A stretch of DNA of 64,000 bases from Breznakibacter sp047600785 (GTDB taxonomy: Bacteria; Bacteroidota; Bacteroidia; Bacteroidales; Marinilabiliaceae): the NCBI GenBank assembly GCA_047600785.1, contig JASGKH010000002.1, positions 1 through 64,000 of the forward strand, written 5' to 3'. A program made the translations under genes and the position numbers. The notes under the pieces are model-generated. The model saw only the letters and a list, made by a program, of their open reading frames with translations. It did no database searches and was not told the origin of the DNA. How positions within the stretch are numbered: the stretch's first letter is position 1; each line of letters begins with the position of its first letter. Below, piece after piece: positions 27,268-36,121 of this stretch.

Positions 27268-30240
27268 ATGGAAAAACGTAAAAGCAATTCAAAAGGTGCA
27301 AAGCTCAGGTTTGTCTTGATGTTTTGCCTTTCTATGCTGTGGGTTGGTGCATGGGCCCAACAGAAAAACGTGCAGGGATCGGTGACCGATGCACAAACGG
27401 GCGAAAGTATGCCCGGCGTTAGTGTGTTGCAAAAAGGCACAACCAACGGAACCGTAACCGATATCAATGGTAAGTACGAATTGACAGTGACCAGCGACAA
27501 CGCAACGCTGATATTTTCGTTCATTGGTTATCAGACCGTTGAGAGGGTCGTGGAAGGTGCGGGCGTGATAAGCGTGGCAATGGTTGAAGAAACTACCGCA
27601 CTTGATGCAGTCGTGGTGATTGGCTACGGGACTACTAAGAAAAAAGATTTGACCACGGCAGTGGTTTCTGTTTCAGACGAAGATATCAAAAATCGTCCCA
27701 TCATGTCGGCGGCGCAGGCCATTCAGGGCAAAGCGGCCGGGGTAATGGTGGTACAACCGTCAGGTAAGCCCGGTGTGGGAATGACGTTACGCGTGCGCGG
27801 TTCAACATCGATCAATGCCAGCAACGAGCCCCTTTACGTGGTGGATGGGTTTCCGACATCGGATATTTCGAACATCAACCCCACGGACATCGAATCGATG
27901 CAGATTCTTAAAGACGCTTCTTCTTCTGCCATATATGGGGCCAGGGCTTCCAACGGGGTGGTGCTCATTACCACAAAGCGGGGCAAGACGGGCGAAGCCA
28001 AAGTGACCTTCGAGATGCAACAAGGCATTACCCAAATCGGTAAAACCATCGATGTGCTTAATACCGCGCAGTATCGTGATTTGATGGACGAAGTTTTGGG
28101 CGTGGGCACTGTGCCCGATGACATTACCAACAATACCGACTGGAACAAAGAGGTATTCAAGACCGGAACATTGCAGAACTACCAATTGTCCATCAGCGGC
28201 GGAAACGAAAAAGTGAACTATTTCGTTTCCGGTGGATATCAGAACGAAAAAGGAATCGTCCAGCCGGCAGAGTTTGACCGTTATTCGTTTCGGGTAAACG
28301 TGGACAACCAAGTGAAAAGTTGGTTGAAAATGACCACGAGCCTAAACTATTCGAATACCCATCGTCGTGATGCGGCCGACAATGTGGGATCGGGACGGGG
28401 AGGCGTGATATTGAGCGTATTGAATACCCCTCCGTTCCTCGAAATATGGGATCCCGACAATCCGGGCCAATATGCCACGAACCCTTATAACCCATCGTGG
28501 GAAAACCCGCTGGCACAGGCTTCGACTTATGACATGAACCACGACAACCGCATTATGGGGAATGTTGCGCTTGAAGCGCAACTAACCAGAGAGTTGAAGT
28601 TTAAATCCAGTTTGGGCGTTGATTATACCGGCCATCAGTGGGACAGATTTGTTGATCCCGTTAAAACGAATTACGGACGTGTAAACAACGGGATTGCAGA
28701 GGCGGACCGGAGTTCCCATTTCACGTGGCTCAATGAAAACATACTGACATTCGACAAGAGTTTCGGGGGCCATAATTTGTCGTTGCTGGGCGGTTTTACC
28801 ATGGAAGAATACAGATACGACAACTCTTACATTTACGGAACAGACTTTCCTAAAGGTGTGACATTAAAAACTCTGAATTTTGCGAACAACATAGGGAATG
28901 CATCCACTTCTGCGGCCGAAAGGGCATTGGTATCTTATGTGGGGCGTGCAGCCTATAATTTTGAAAGCAAGTACTTGCTGACATTCAATTTCAGAGCCGA
29001 TGGCTCTTCCAAATTTGCACCCGATTACAGGTGGGGCTATTTCCCATCGGTCTCTGCCGGATGGCGTATGTCATCGGAACCATTCTTCGAAGGTTTAAGG
29101 AACACTATCAACGACCTTAAATTGCGTGGTGGTTGGGGTATCAACGGAAACCAGGAAGGCATCGGCAATTACGACTATTACGGCAGGTATTCCACGTCGA
29201 GGGTTGAGACAACAGGAAACGGTCCTGCTTTGAACAGAAGTGCACTGGCCATTCGGGACCTGACATGGGAAACAACGGAACAAATCAATTTGGGTGTCGA
29301 CGTCAGTATGTATAATTCGCGTTTGACGGCGGCATTGGATGTGTATTACAAGCATACCCAAGATTTGCTGCTGGAAACTAAAATTCCAGAATCGACAGGG
29401 TTGCCAAGCCCTACGCTCAACAACGGCGAAATGGAGAACAAAGGCATTGAGCTGGAGTTGACGGGACGCATTATCAGAGGCGGTGATTTTACTTGGGACA
29501 TGGATCTGAATGTGTCGCACAACAAAAATGAAGTGACAAGACTGGGCCTGACAAGCAATTATTATTACGGTAGTATTGAAAGCAACGGACAAAACATTGT
29601 GCTTGTCCGTGAAGATCTGGCCCTGGGCTCTTTTTACGGGTATAAATCACAGGGGGTGGATCCTGAAACAGGCAACATGATTTATGCCGACTTGAACAAT
29701 AATGGCTATACCGATCCCGAAGACCGTACGATAATCGGGAACGGACAACCCGACTTTATTTATGGTTTCACCAACCGCCTATCATATAAGAACTGGGATT
29801 TGAGCTTTTTCTTCCAGGGCAGCCAGGGGAACGATATATTCAACGCCACACGTGTGGACACCGAAGGCATGTTTGATGCGAAGAACCAGTCGACAAACGT
29901 GCTGCGTCGATGGAAGCGCCCGGGTATGGAAACCGATGTGCCACGTTCCGGTAGCATCTTTAACGCCTATAATTCATCGCGGTTTGTCGAAGACGGTTCA
30001 TACCTGCGGTTGAAAAACGTTACGATAGCTTATCGTGTCCCTAAAAGCGTATTACAAAAAGCCAGGATCGAGAGCCTGTCGGTTTACGTTACGGCCAATA
30101 ACTTGTTGACGATCACCGATTACAGTGGCTATGATCCTGAGGTTAACTCCGGAGGTACCAGTTCAACGCTATTGGGCGTCGATTATGGAACTTATCCGCA
30201 AAACAAATCCGTTGTCCTTGGATTAAACCTCACTTTTTAA
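27268..30240 (+). CDS. SusC-like TonB-dependent outer-membrane transporter, second PUL
   Basis: 990-residue SusC-family transporter. Signal peptide ending GAWAQ, regulatory beta-sandwich domain (VQGSVTDAQTGESMPGVSVLQKG; GKYELTVTSDNATLIFSFIGYQ), TonB-box region DAVVVIGYGTTKKKD, plug (LRVRGSTSINASNEPLYVVDGFP; DASSSAIYGARASNGVVLITTK), and a beta-barrel ending VVLGLNLTF. The ATG at 27268 is preferred to a GTG 36 bp upstream because it opens the signal peptide. It starts the plus-strand operon with susD 10 bp downstream. It should import beta-1,6-glucan fragments if the GH30 assignment is right. Confidence 0.97.
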   Translation: MEKRKSNSKGAKLRFVLMFCLSMLWVGAWAQQKNVQGSVTDAQTGESMPGVSVLQKGTTNGTVTDINGKYELTVTSDNATLIFSFIGYQTVERVVEGAGVISVAMVEETTALDAVVVIGYGTTKKKDLTTAVVSVSDEDIKNRPIMSAAQAIQGKAAGVMVVQPSGKPGVGMTLRVRGSTSINASNEPLYVVDGFPTSDISNINPTDIESMQILKDASSSAIYGARASNGVVLITTKRGKTGEAKVTFEMQQGITQIGKTIDVLNTAQYRDLMDEVLGVGTVPDDITNNTDWNKEVFKTGTLQNYQLSISGGNEKVNYFVSGGYQNEKGIVQPAEFDRYSFRVNVDNQVKSWLKMTTSLNYSNTHRRDAADNVGSGRGGVILSVLNTPPFLEIWDPDNPGQYATNPYNPSWENPLAQASTYDMNHDNRIMGNVALEAQLTRELKFKSSLGVDYTGHQWDRFVDPVKTNYGRVNNGIAEADRSSHFTWLNENILTFDKSFGGHNLSLLGGFTMEEYRYDNSYIYGTDFPKGVTLKTLNFANNIGNASTSAAERALVSYVGRAAYNFESKYLLTFNFRADGSSKFAPDYRWGYFPSVSAGWRMSSEPFFEGLRNTINDLKLRGGWGINGNQEGIGNYDYYGRYSTSRVETTGNGPALNRSALAIRDLTWETTEQINLGVDVSMYNSRLTAALDVYYKHTQDLLLETKIPESTGLPSPTLNNGEMENKGIELELTGRIIRGGDFTWDMDLNVSHNKNEVTRLGLTSNYYYGSIESNGQNIVLVREDLALGSFYGYKSQGVDPETGNMIYADLNNNGYTDPEDRTIIGNGQPDFIYGFTNRLSYKNWDLSFFFQGSQGNDIFNATRVDTEGMFDAKNQSTNVLRRWKRPGMETDVPRSGSIFNAYNSSRFVEDGSYLRLKNVTIAYRVPKSVLQKARIESLSVYVTANNLLTITDYSGYDPEVNSGGTSSTLLGVDYGTYPQNKSVVLGLNLTF

Positions 30241-30250
30241 ACGAATTGCC

Positions 30251-31741
30251 ATGAAAAAATTGACATATATATCAATGGGATTGCTGGCCGGCACATTATG
30301 CGTGAATACGGCCTGCGAGGGATTTTTGGATCGGGAACCGCTTTCTGAGATTACCGAAGAGATGTTGGGCATTGATCCCAATGCGTCCGATTCGGTCAAA
30401 TATACGACCGCCGATCAGGCGGAAGCACTGCTAAAGGCTGCTTATCAGGATTATACCGGCGAGTATTACCAGCTTGATATTTATATATACAACGAGAACC
30501 AATCGGACAATTCATATGCCGGGGAATCAAAAGCCCAGTCGACCAGCATTGATAATTACACGCTCGATGCAAGCAACGGCAATGTAAGCCGCGACTGGCG
30601 ATATCTTTACAACCAGATTGCCAAATGCAACTCGGTCATCCAATGGGTGCCTATGATCACCGATGTGGCGTTGACAAGCCAGCGTAAAAACGAGATAGTG
30701 GGAGAGGCGTTGACCATCCGGGCCAAATGTTATTTCGATTTGGTTCGTATATACGGTGACGTTCCTTTGGTGTTGGAAGAAGTTCCGTCCATCACACGTG
30801 AAAACATCGAAGAGGTTTATCCATTGCTTTATCCGGAAAGGAGATCTCAGGAAGAAGTGATGGACACGGTTGTGTCGGATCTGACAAAAGCACTCGCCAT
30901 GGTCAGGGAATATTCAAGCAACAAATTCATGGTGTCGGGCGCCGTGGTAAATGCTTATCTGGCCGAAGTGTATGCCACGCTGAAACCGGTAAACTGGGAA
31001 AAAGTGAGAGATCATGCCCAAGCTGTGGTTGATGATAACCGTTACGGGCTTTATGACAACTTTGACGACAATTTTGCGGCGGCTGAAGATGGTTCCGGAC
31101 TTAAAAACGAGCACGGCAAAGAATCTCTTTTCGAAATAGATCTTAACTCCTGGTCTACCGGGGGCAACTGGGGCTATCAAATGTTTATGGGAACCGATTG
31201 GAAGAAATTCAATACGCCCAGTATCGATCTGGTTAAAGCTTTTGAGGCCGAAGGGGATACCGAAAGGATGAATGCCTCGATTTTCTGGAGCGATGTGACC
31301 GGCAAATGGACAGATGTTTACTGGTCGGCCAGCAACTATCCGTTCTGTTACAAAATGCGGGTGGAAGAAAAGGGCAACATCGTGTTGCTGCGCCTGCCGG
31401 CAGTGATACTTCTGCTGGCCGAAGCCGAAAATGAGCTTGGCAACCTTGAAACGGCCCGCGGGTTGGTCGATCGTGTAAGGAACCGCGTGAGCCTGGGCAA
31501 TACACCAGCTGCCGGCAAAGATGCCATGCGTTTGGCCATCGAAAAGGAACGCCGGTTGGAATTGTGTTTCGAGGGGTACCGTTGGTGGGACCTGAAACGT
31601 ACAGACAGGGCCATTGAAGTGATGAAAGCGGCCAAAGACGGCCAATCGGCCTATTCGCTTCCCGAGTACCGTTTGTTGTGGCCCATTCCCCAAGGCGAAC
31701 GTGACACGAACGAGAAGCTGACCCAAAATTCAGGTTATTGA
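30251..31741 (+). CDS. SusD-like glycan-binding lipoprotein, second PUL
   Basis: 496-residue SusD/RagB protein with lipidation site Cys22 (NTAC) followed by EGFLDREPLSEIT. TPR core includes IAKCNSVIQWVP and IVGEALTIRAKCYFDLVRIYGDVPL. C-terminal signatures: LLRLPAVILLLAEAENELG, AIEKERRLELCFEGYRWWDLKRT and YRLLWPIPQGERD. Paired with the preceding SusC. The two SusD proteins of the window are not close copies of each other. Confidence 0.96.
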   Translation: MKKLTYISMGLLAGTLCVNTACEGFLDREPLSEITEEMLGIDPNASDSVKYTTADQAEALLKAAYQDYTGEYYQLDIYIYNENQSDNSYAGESKAQSTSIDNYTLDASNGNVSRDWRYLYNQIAKCNSVIQWVPMITDVALTSQRKNEIVGEALTIRAKCYFDLVRIYGDVPLVLEEVPSITRENIEEVYPLLYPERRSQEEVMDTVVSDLTKALAMVREYSSNKFMVSGAVVNAYLAEVYATLKPVNWEKVRDHAQAVVDDNRYGLYDNFDDNFAAAEDGSGLKNEHGKESLFEIDLNSWSTGGNWGYQMFMGTDWKKFNTPSIDLVKAFEAEGDTERMNASIFWSDVTGKWTDVYWSASNYPFCYKMRVEEKGNIVLLRLPAVILLLAEAENELGNLETARGLVDRVRNRVSLGNTPAAGKDAMRLAIEKERRLELCFEGYRWWDLKRTDRAIEVMKAAKDGQSAYSLPEYRLLWPIPQGERDTNEKLTQNSGY

Positions 31742-31772
31742 TCCAACAACCCATTAATCAAAAAAGCAAATT

Positions 31773-33107
31773 ATGAATCCAATATTGAAAACAGCGTTGG
31801 GGCTCGTGGTCTGTGCCGCATTTTTCGCCGGCTGCAGCGACGATGAAAAGGAACGTAGCTCCATTCCCGAAATTATAAGTTCGGCCATTACACCGTTGTC
31901 GGTGACGTATGGCGACTCCATTACGCTTTCTGCGTCGGTGAGCGATGCGGTGACCCCTTTGTCGACGTTGGAAGTGCAACTGGTATTAAACGACGAATTG
32001 TTGGAACGAGCGTCGATACGTACCAAAGGCAATGCGGTAGAGGTGTCGAAAAAGTTCCATGTGCCGTTTACGGCCAATGCCGAAGACAACGTGCCGCTCG
32101 AATGCAGCCTTACGCTTATTAATGTCGATGGGTACGAGGCATCCGAAGAAATTACCAACATCGTGGTGAAGCGCCCTGTATTTCCCATGCTTTACTTGGT
32201 AATGGAAGACGGGACTGTTTTGGAAATGGCTCCCACGACGGCTGATAAGGACATTTTTGAAGCCGATTATGTGACCACCGACAATTCGTTCAAAGTAAAA
32301 GTTGCCCAGACAATGAACGGGAGCGAAATTGATGGCAGCGGGTTCATTTGGGCCAACGTGGGCAACGAGTTGGTGTTGGCGACCGAGCTGGACGGCTTTT
32401 TCGAAGTGGGCGACGTGACCCTGACATCGTTGGAGAAGTTTGTCTTTAACGCAAAAACATTCACGTTGTCGCTTGAAGGCAGCCGCGAAACGCCCATCAC
32501 CGTCAAAGGCAGCACGCTGGTGGCCGGGGCCGGGGGTTACCTGACTGCCGAAGTGGCCTTCACGCAGGGGGAAACCGTAGAGGTGACGGGGCTGGAAGAT
32601 CTGACAACGACGTTGAATCCCGACTTTTTCGAAGTGGACGGAAGCACTGTCAGGTTTTTGGGATTAAGCGGCACCTACAAACTGCTATACAAAAAGGATG
32701 CGGCGTATATGTACGTCGAACAGCCATCGGCAATTTATCCCAATGCAATGTGGATCTGCGGCGTTGGCATCGGTCGTCCGTTTGAGCCGTATGTGAAGAC
32801 AACCAGCTGGAACTGGAACTACCCGGTCGATTATGTATTCTGTCGCAAAATATCCGACGGCGTGTTCCAGGCCACCGTTTACCTCAAGCACGAGGCAGGC
32901 AAGAACTGGGACGATGAGGTAGGCTTTAAATATTTCCACCAACGCAGTTGGGGCGATGAAGAGGCGTCGACCAACTACACCATGCCCGCTGGCTTTGTGG
33001 CCAAAAGCGGTGGTGATTGGGCCGGATCTACCGATTTGGCCGAAGGGGTGTACCGTTTGACTTTGGATAAAAACAACGGGACCTATACCGCCGAAAAACT
33101 CAGATAA
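31773..33107 (+). CDS. Surface glycan-binding lipoprotein (SusE/F position; DUF5125/DUF5121-like)
   Basis: 444-residue lipoprotein (FFAGC, Cys21) in the position of SusE/F. The first ~130 residues form an Ig-like domain (ITPLSVTYGDSITLSASV; LTLINVDGYEASEEI). The rest appears as two or three beta-rich modules ending in an aromatic-rich segment (TTSWNWNYPVDYVF, VGFKYFHQRSWGDEEAS, YRLTLDKNNGTYTAEKL) like SusE/F starch-binding modules. I match it, with moderate certainty, to the DUF5125/DUF5121 lipoproteins of Bacteroides PULs. Probably binds the same glycan as SusD. A hairpin follows before the GH30 genes. Confidence 0.75.
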   Translation: MNPILKTALGLVVCAAFFAGCSDDEKERSSIPEIISSAITPLSVTYGDSITLSASVSDAVTPLSTLEVQLVLNDELLERASIRTKGNAVEVSKKFHVPFTANAEDNVPLECSLTLINVDGYEASEEITNIVVKRPVFPMLYLVMEDGTVLEMAPTTADKDIFEADYVTTDNSFKVKVAQTMNGSEIDGSGFIWANVGNELVLATELDGFFEVGDVTLTSLEKFVFNAKTFTLSLEGSRETPITVKGSTLVAGAGGYLTAEVAFTQGETVEVTGLEDLTTTLNPDFFEVDGSTVRFLGLSGTYKLLYKKDAAYMYVEQPSAIYPNAMWICGVGIGRPFEPYVKTTSWNWNYPVDYVFCRKISDGVFQATVYLKHEAGKNWDDEVGFKYFHQRSWGDEEASTNYTMPAGFVAKSGGDWAGSTDLAEGVYRLTLDKNNGTYTAEKLR

Positions 33108-33121
33108 TCCAATTCTTTTTG

Positions 33122-33156
33122 AGGATCCTGCCTTGTTTTGCGACGGGCAGGATCCT
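33122..33156 (+). promoter_or_regulatory. Intercistronic stem-loop between binding-protein and first GH30 genes
   Basis: Perfect 11-bp arms AGGATCCTGCC (33122-33132) and GGCAGGATCCT (33146-33156) with a 13-nt loop. The downstream bases are TCTCTCT, not a U-run, so it is more likely an mRNA-stability or partial-termination element than a full terminator. Same relative position as the hairpin at 2413-2454. Confidence 0.7.
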
Positions 33157-33175
33157 TCTCTCTAAAGCAATTCTT

Positions 33176-34627
33176 ATGAAATTTTCCCTGTTAGGTTTGT
33201 CGATGGCCACACTGTTGGTTGCGGCCATGGCTTGCAGTTCTGATGACGGCGGGTCGGATACACCCGTTGATCCTACGCCCGACGATACCAATCCTGTAAA
33301 GGTTTGGTTGACCACGCGCAACGGGCTCAATACCCTTAAAAAGCAAAACTCGGTGGCCTTTTCATCGGATATCGGCGACTTTACGCTCCGTATCGATACC
33401 ACCGTTTCCTACCAGTCGATGGATGGTTTTGGGGCGGCGCTGACAGGCTCATCGGCTTATCTGATACAAAACATGGACGAGGCATCGCGTTCCATATTGC
33501 TCAACGATTTGTTCGATCCGGATAAGGGCATTGGCCTGAACTATTTACGTGTGACCATAGGGAGTTCCGATTTTTCGCTGGGCAACTATACCTATTGCGA
33601 CGAAGCCGACATCAGCACGTTCTCCATTCCCGCCATCGATAAGCGCGATTTGCTGCCGGTGCTCAAACAAATCATACAAATAAACCCTTCCATCAAGCTA
33701 TTGGCAAGCCCATGGAGTGCGCCCGCCTGGATGAAGGGAAACAAAAACCTTTATGGGGGCAGCTTGTCGGGAAGTGCCGTGTACGACGATTTTGCCACCT
33801 ATTTCATTGAATACATCAAGGCATTTGCCGCTGAAGGTATCCATATTGATGCCGTTACGTTGCAAAATGAGCCAAGGCACCAGATCGGCAGTTATCCTAC
33901 CATGTACATGGAGTGGGATGAGCAGAACACGATAATCCGTGACTATCTGGGCCCTAAGATGGTGACCGAAGGCCTCACTACCAAGATCATTATCTGGGAC
34001 CACAATTACGATGGCTATGATTATCCCATACATATATTGGACGACCAGGAAACACGCGTCTATGTGGCCGGGACGGGATTCCACGGATATGGCGGCAATG
34101 CGGGACAAATTACCAACGTTACGGCCGCACATCCCGATAAGGACATCTATTTTACCGAGTTGTCGGGAGGCGGATGGAATACCGAAGATCCCATCGGCAA
34201 TATGCTTTATTACATGCGTGACCATCTGATGGCCACCGTCAATTATGGATCGAAGAACTTTTTGATGTGGAATTTGGCGCTGGATGCCAACAACGGGCCG
34301 GTCACCACGTCCAGCGGGGGATGTCAGGATTGCAGGGGGGTGGTGACCATTAAGAGCACATCTTCTTACTCGGTAAACGAAGAATATTACCTGTTGGGAC
34401 ATTTCTCCAAACTGGTCAGGTTGGGGGCGAAACGGGTCGCCAACACGTTAAGCGGCAGTGTGCCGTCGGGTGTCCATGTGTGCACCTTCATGAACGCCGA
34501 TGGCTCCAAAGTGGCCGTGGTGATGAACCGTAGCGGAAGCAACCAGCGTTTTACGGTGCGTTGCGGGTCCCGGAAATTTACCTATTCAATGGCTACCGAA
34601 GCGGTGGCATCGTTCTACTTTAAATAA
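33176..34627 (+). CDS. GH30 endo-beta-1,6-glucanase-like lipoprotein, first of three
   Basis: 483-residue GH30 enzyme with lipobox MAAMAC (Cys20) and an acidic linker. The TIM barrel begins near QSMDGFGAALTGSSAYLI. Acid/base Glu232 lies in LQNEP and nucleophile Glu328 in YFTELSGGGW; LASPWSAPAWMK is the usual substrate loop. A C-terminal beta-sandwich ends at ATEAVASFYF. The sequence fits the GH30 group that includes bacterial beta-1,6-glucanases. The start at 33176 gives a good signal peptide; the frame extends upstream into the hairpin but without one. Surface location beside SusD suggests initial cleavage of polymer. Confidence 0.88.
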   Translation: MKFSLLGLSMATLLVAAMACSSDDGGSDTPVDPTPDDTNPVKVWLTTRNGLNTLKKQNSVAFSSDIGDFTLRIDTTVSYQSMDGFGAALTGSSAYLIQNMDEASRSILLNDLFDPDKGIGLNYLRVTIGSSDFSLGNYTYCDEADISTFSIPAIDKRDLLPVLKQIIQINPSIKLLASPWSAPAWMKGNKNLYGGSLSGSAVYDDFATYFIEYIKAFAAEGIHIDAVTLQNEPRHQIGSYPTMYMEWDEQNTIIRDYLGPKMVTEGLTTKIIIWDHNYDGYDYPIHILDDQETRVYVAGTGFHGYGGNAGQITNVTAAHPDKDIYFTELSGGGWNTEDPIGNMLYYMRDHLMATVNYGSKNFLMWNLALDANNGPVTTSSGGCQDCRGVVTIKSTSSYSVNEEYYLLGHFSKLVRLGAKRVANTLSGSVPSGVHVCTFMNADGSKVAVVMNRSGSNQRFTVRCGSRKFTYSMATEAVASFYFK

Positions 34628-34638
34628 ATCGAACCGAA

Positions 34639-36072
34639 ATGATGTCGTTTAAATATAAAATCGGAGGGGTACTATGGGGCCTGGCCCTCGGCACCATGGT
34701 GCAGGCACAGTCCGTCGGTGTTTGGCAGACTACCGTAAACGGGCAGAAGCTGCTGGAAAGACAAACGTTTCCCGCATGGCAACAGCAACCTGCCGTTCCC
34801 GATCGGACCATACGGGTGGACACGTCGGTCCGGTTTCAGGAGATCGAGGGGTTTGGTGCGTCCATGACGGGTTCTTCGGCATACCTTATCAAAGGACTGC
34901 CGTCCAAAGCCCGTCAGGCGTTGATGGATGAGCTTTTCGATGTGTCGAAGGGCATTGGGTTAAGTTATCTGCGGATGTCGATGGGAGCATCGGATTTTTC
35001 GTTGGAGGCATATACTTACAACGACCTGAAGCACGGCGAAACTGATGCCGGAATGAAACGGTTTGGTCTGGGCATCGATGCGCGCGATGTCGTACCGGTA
35101 CTTCGGCAAGCTGTAAAGGTCAATCCGGAAATCCGGCTTATGGGAAGCCCGTGGAGTGCGCCGGCGTGGATGAAAGACTCCGGGAAACTGGAAGGCGGAC
35201 AGCTCAACCCTTCGGCGTACGATGCGTATGCCCGCTATTTCGTTAAATACGTGAAAGCGATGGAGAAGAAAGGACTTGCCGTGGATGCCGTGACCATTCA
35301 GAACGAACCTCTCTATGAATCGAAATACCCGTCCATGGGTATGTCGGCCGCTTCGCAGGCGGAATTTATCAAAAAACATCTGGGGCCCTTGTTCCAAGCG
35401 AACAAGCTTCAAACCAAAATTGTGGTGTACGACCACAACTGGGACAGGCCCGATTACCCCATCGAAATATTGAACGATCCCGAAGCCCGGAAATATGTGC
35501 ACGGGTCAGCGTTCCATTGTTATGGCGGCGATGTGTCGGCCATGGGCGAAGTGCATCGGGCGCACCCCGACAAGGCGTTGTATTTCACCGAATGTTCGGG
35601 AGGAAGTTGGGCCCCCAACTGGGGAGACAACCTGATGTGGTACACCAGACATTTGCTGATCGGTACGCTCAACAACTGGTCGCGCAACGTATTGATGTGG
35701 AACCTGGCCCTTGACGGGCAGAACGGGCCCACCACCAATAAACCCCGTGCGGAAGGCGAGGGGAATTACGGCTGCATGACCTGCCGGGGCATCGTGACCA
35801 TCGATTCCCAGACCCATCAGGTCACGCGAAATGTCGAATATTACGCATTTGCGCAGTTTTCGAAGTTTGTCAGGCCCGGGGCGTTCAGGGTGTCATCGAC
35901 CCAATTGGACGAAGGGTTGCAGAACGTTGCGTTTGTCAATACCGACGGGAGTCGTGTACTGGTGGTGTTGAACGACACCCCGGATGACGAAAAATTCTGG
36001 ATGGAGGAAGGTAGCCGGGCATTTGGCTATCAGGTACCTGCCATGTCGGTCAGCACGTTTGTGTGGGAATAG
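34639..36072 (+). CDS. GH30 glucanase/glucosidase, second of three
   Basis: 477 residues, 11 bp after the first GH30 gene and clearly its paralogue (EGFGASMTGSSAYLIKG; LMGSPWSAPAWMKD). Signal peptide ends near MVQAQ with no lipobox, so it is probably periplasmic, in contrast to the lipid-anchored first copy. Acid/base Glu223 (IQNEP), nucleophile Glu318 (YFTECSGGSW). Both copies share the odd CMTCRGIVTID/CQDCRGVVTIK segment with two cysteines that could form a disulfide. Likely trims imported beta-1,6-oligosaccharides. Confidence 0.88.
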   Translation: MMSFKYKIGGVLWGLALGTMVQAQSVGVWQTTVNGQKLLERQTFPAWQQQPAVPDRTIRVDTSVRFQEIEGFGASMTGSSAYLIKGLPSKARQALMDELFDVSKGIGLSYLRMSMGASDFSLEAYTYNDLKHGETDAGMKRFGLGIDARDVVPVLRQAVKVNPEIRLMGSPWSAPAWMKDSGKLEGGQLNPSAYDAYARYFVKYVKAMEKKGLAVDAVTIQNEPLYESKYPSMGMSAASQAEFIKKHLGPLFQANKLQTKIVVYDHNWDRPDYPIEILNDPEARKYVHGSAFHCYGGDVSAMGEVHRAHPDKALYFTECSGGSWAPNWGDNLMWYTRHLLIGTLNNWSRNVLMWNLALDGQNGPTTNKPRAEGEGNYGCMTCRGIVTIDSQTHQVTRNVEYYAFAQFSKFVRPGAFRVSSTQLDEGLQNVAFVNTDGSRVLVVLNDTPDDEKFWMEEGSRAFGYQVPAMSVSTFVWE

Positions 36073-36121
36073 GATTTGATGGTAATACTTTAATGTCGTG
36101 GCACTTTTTAATAGATGGGTT

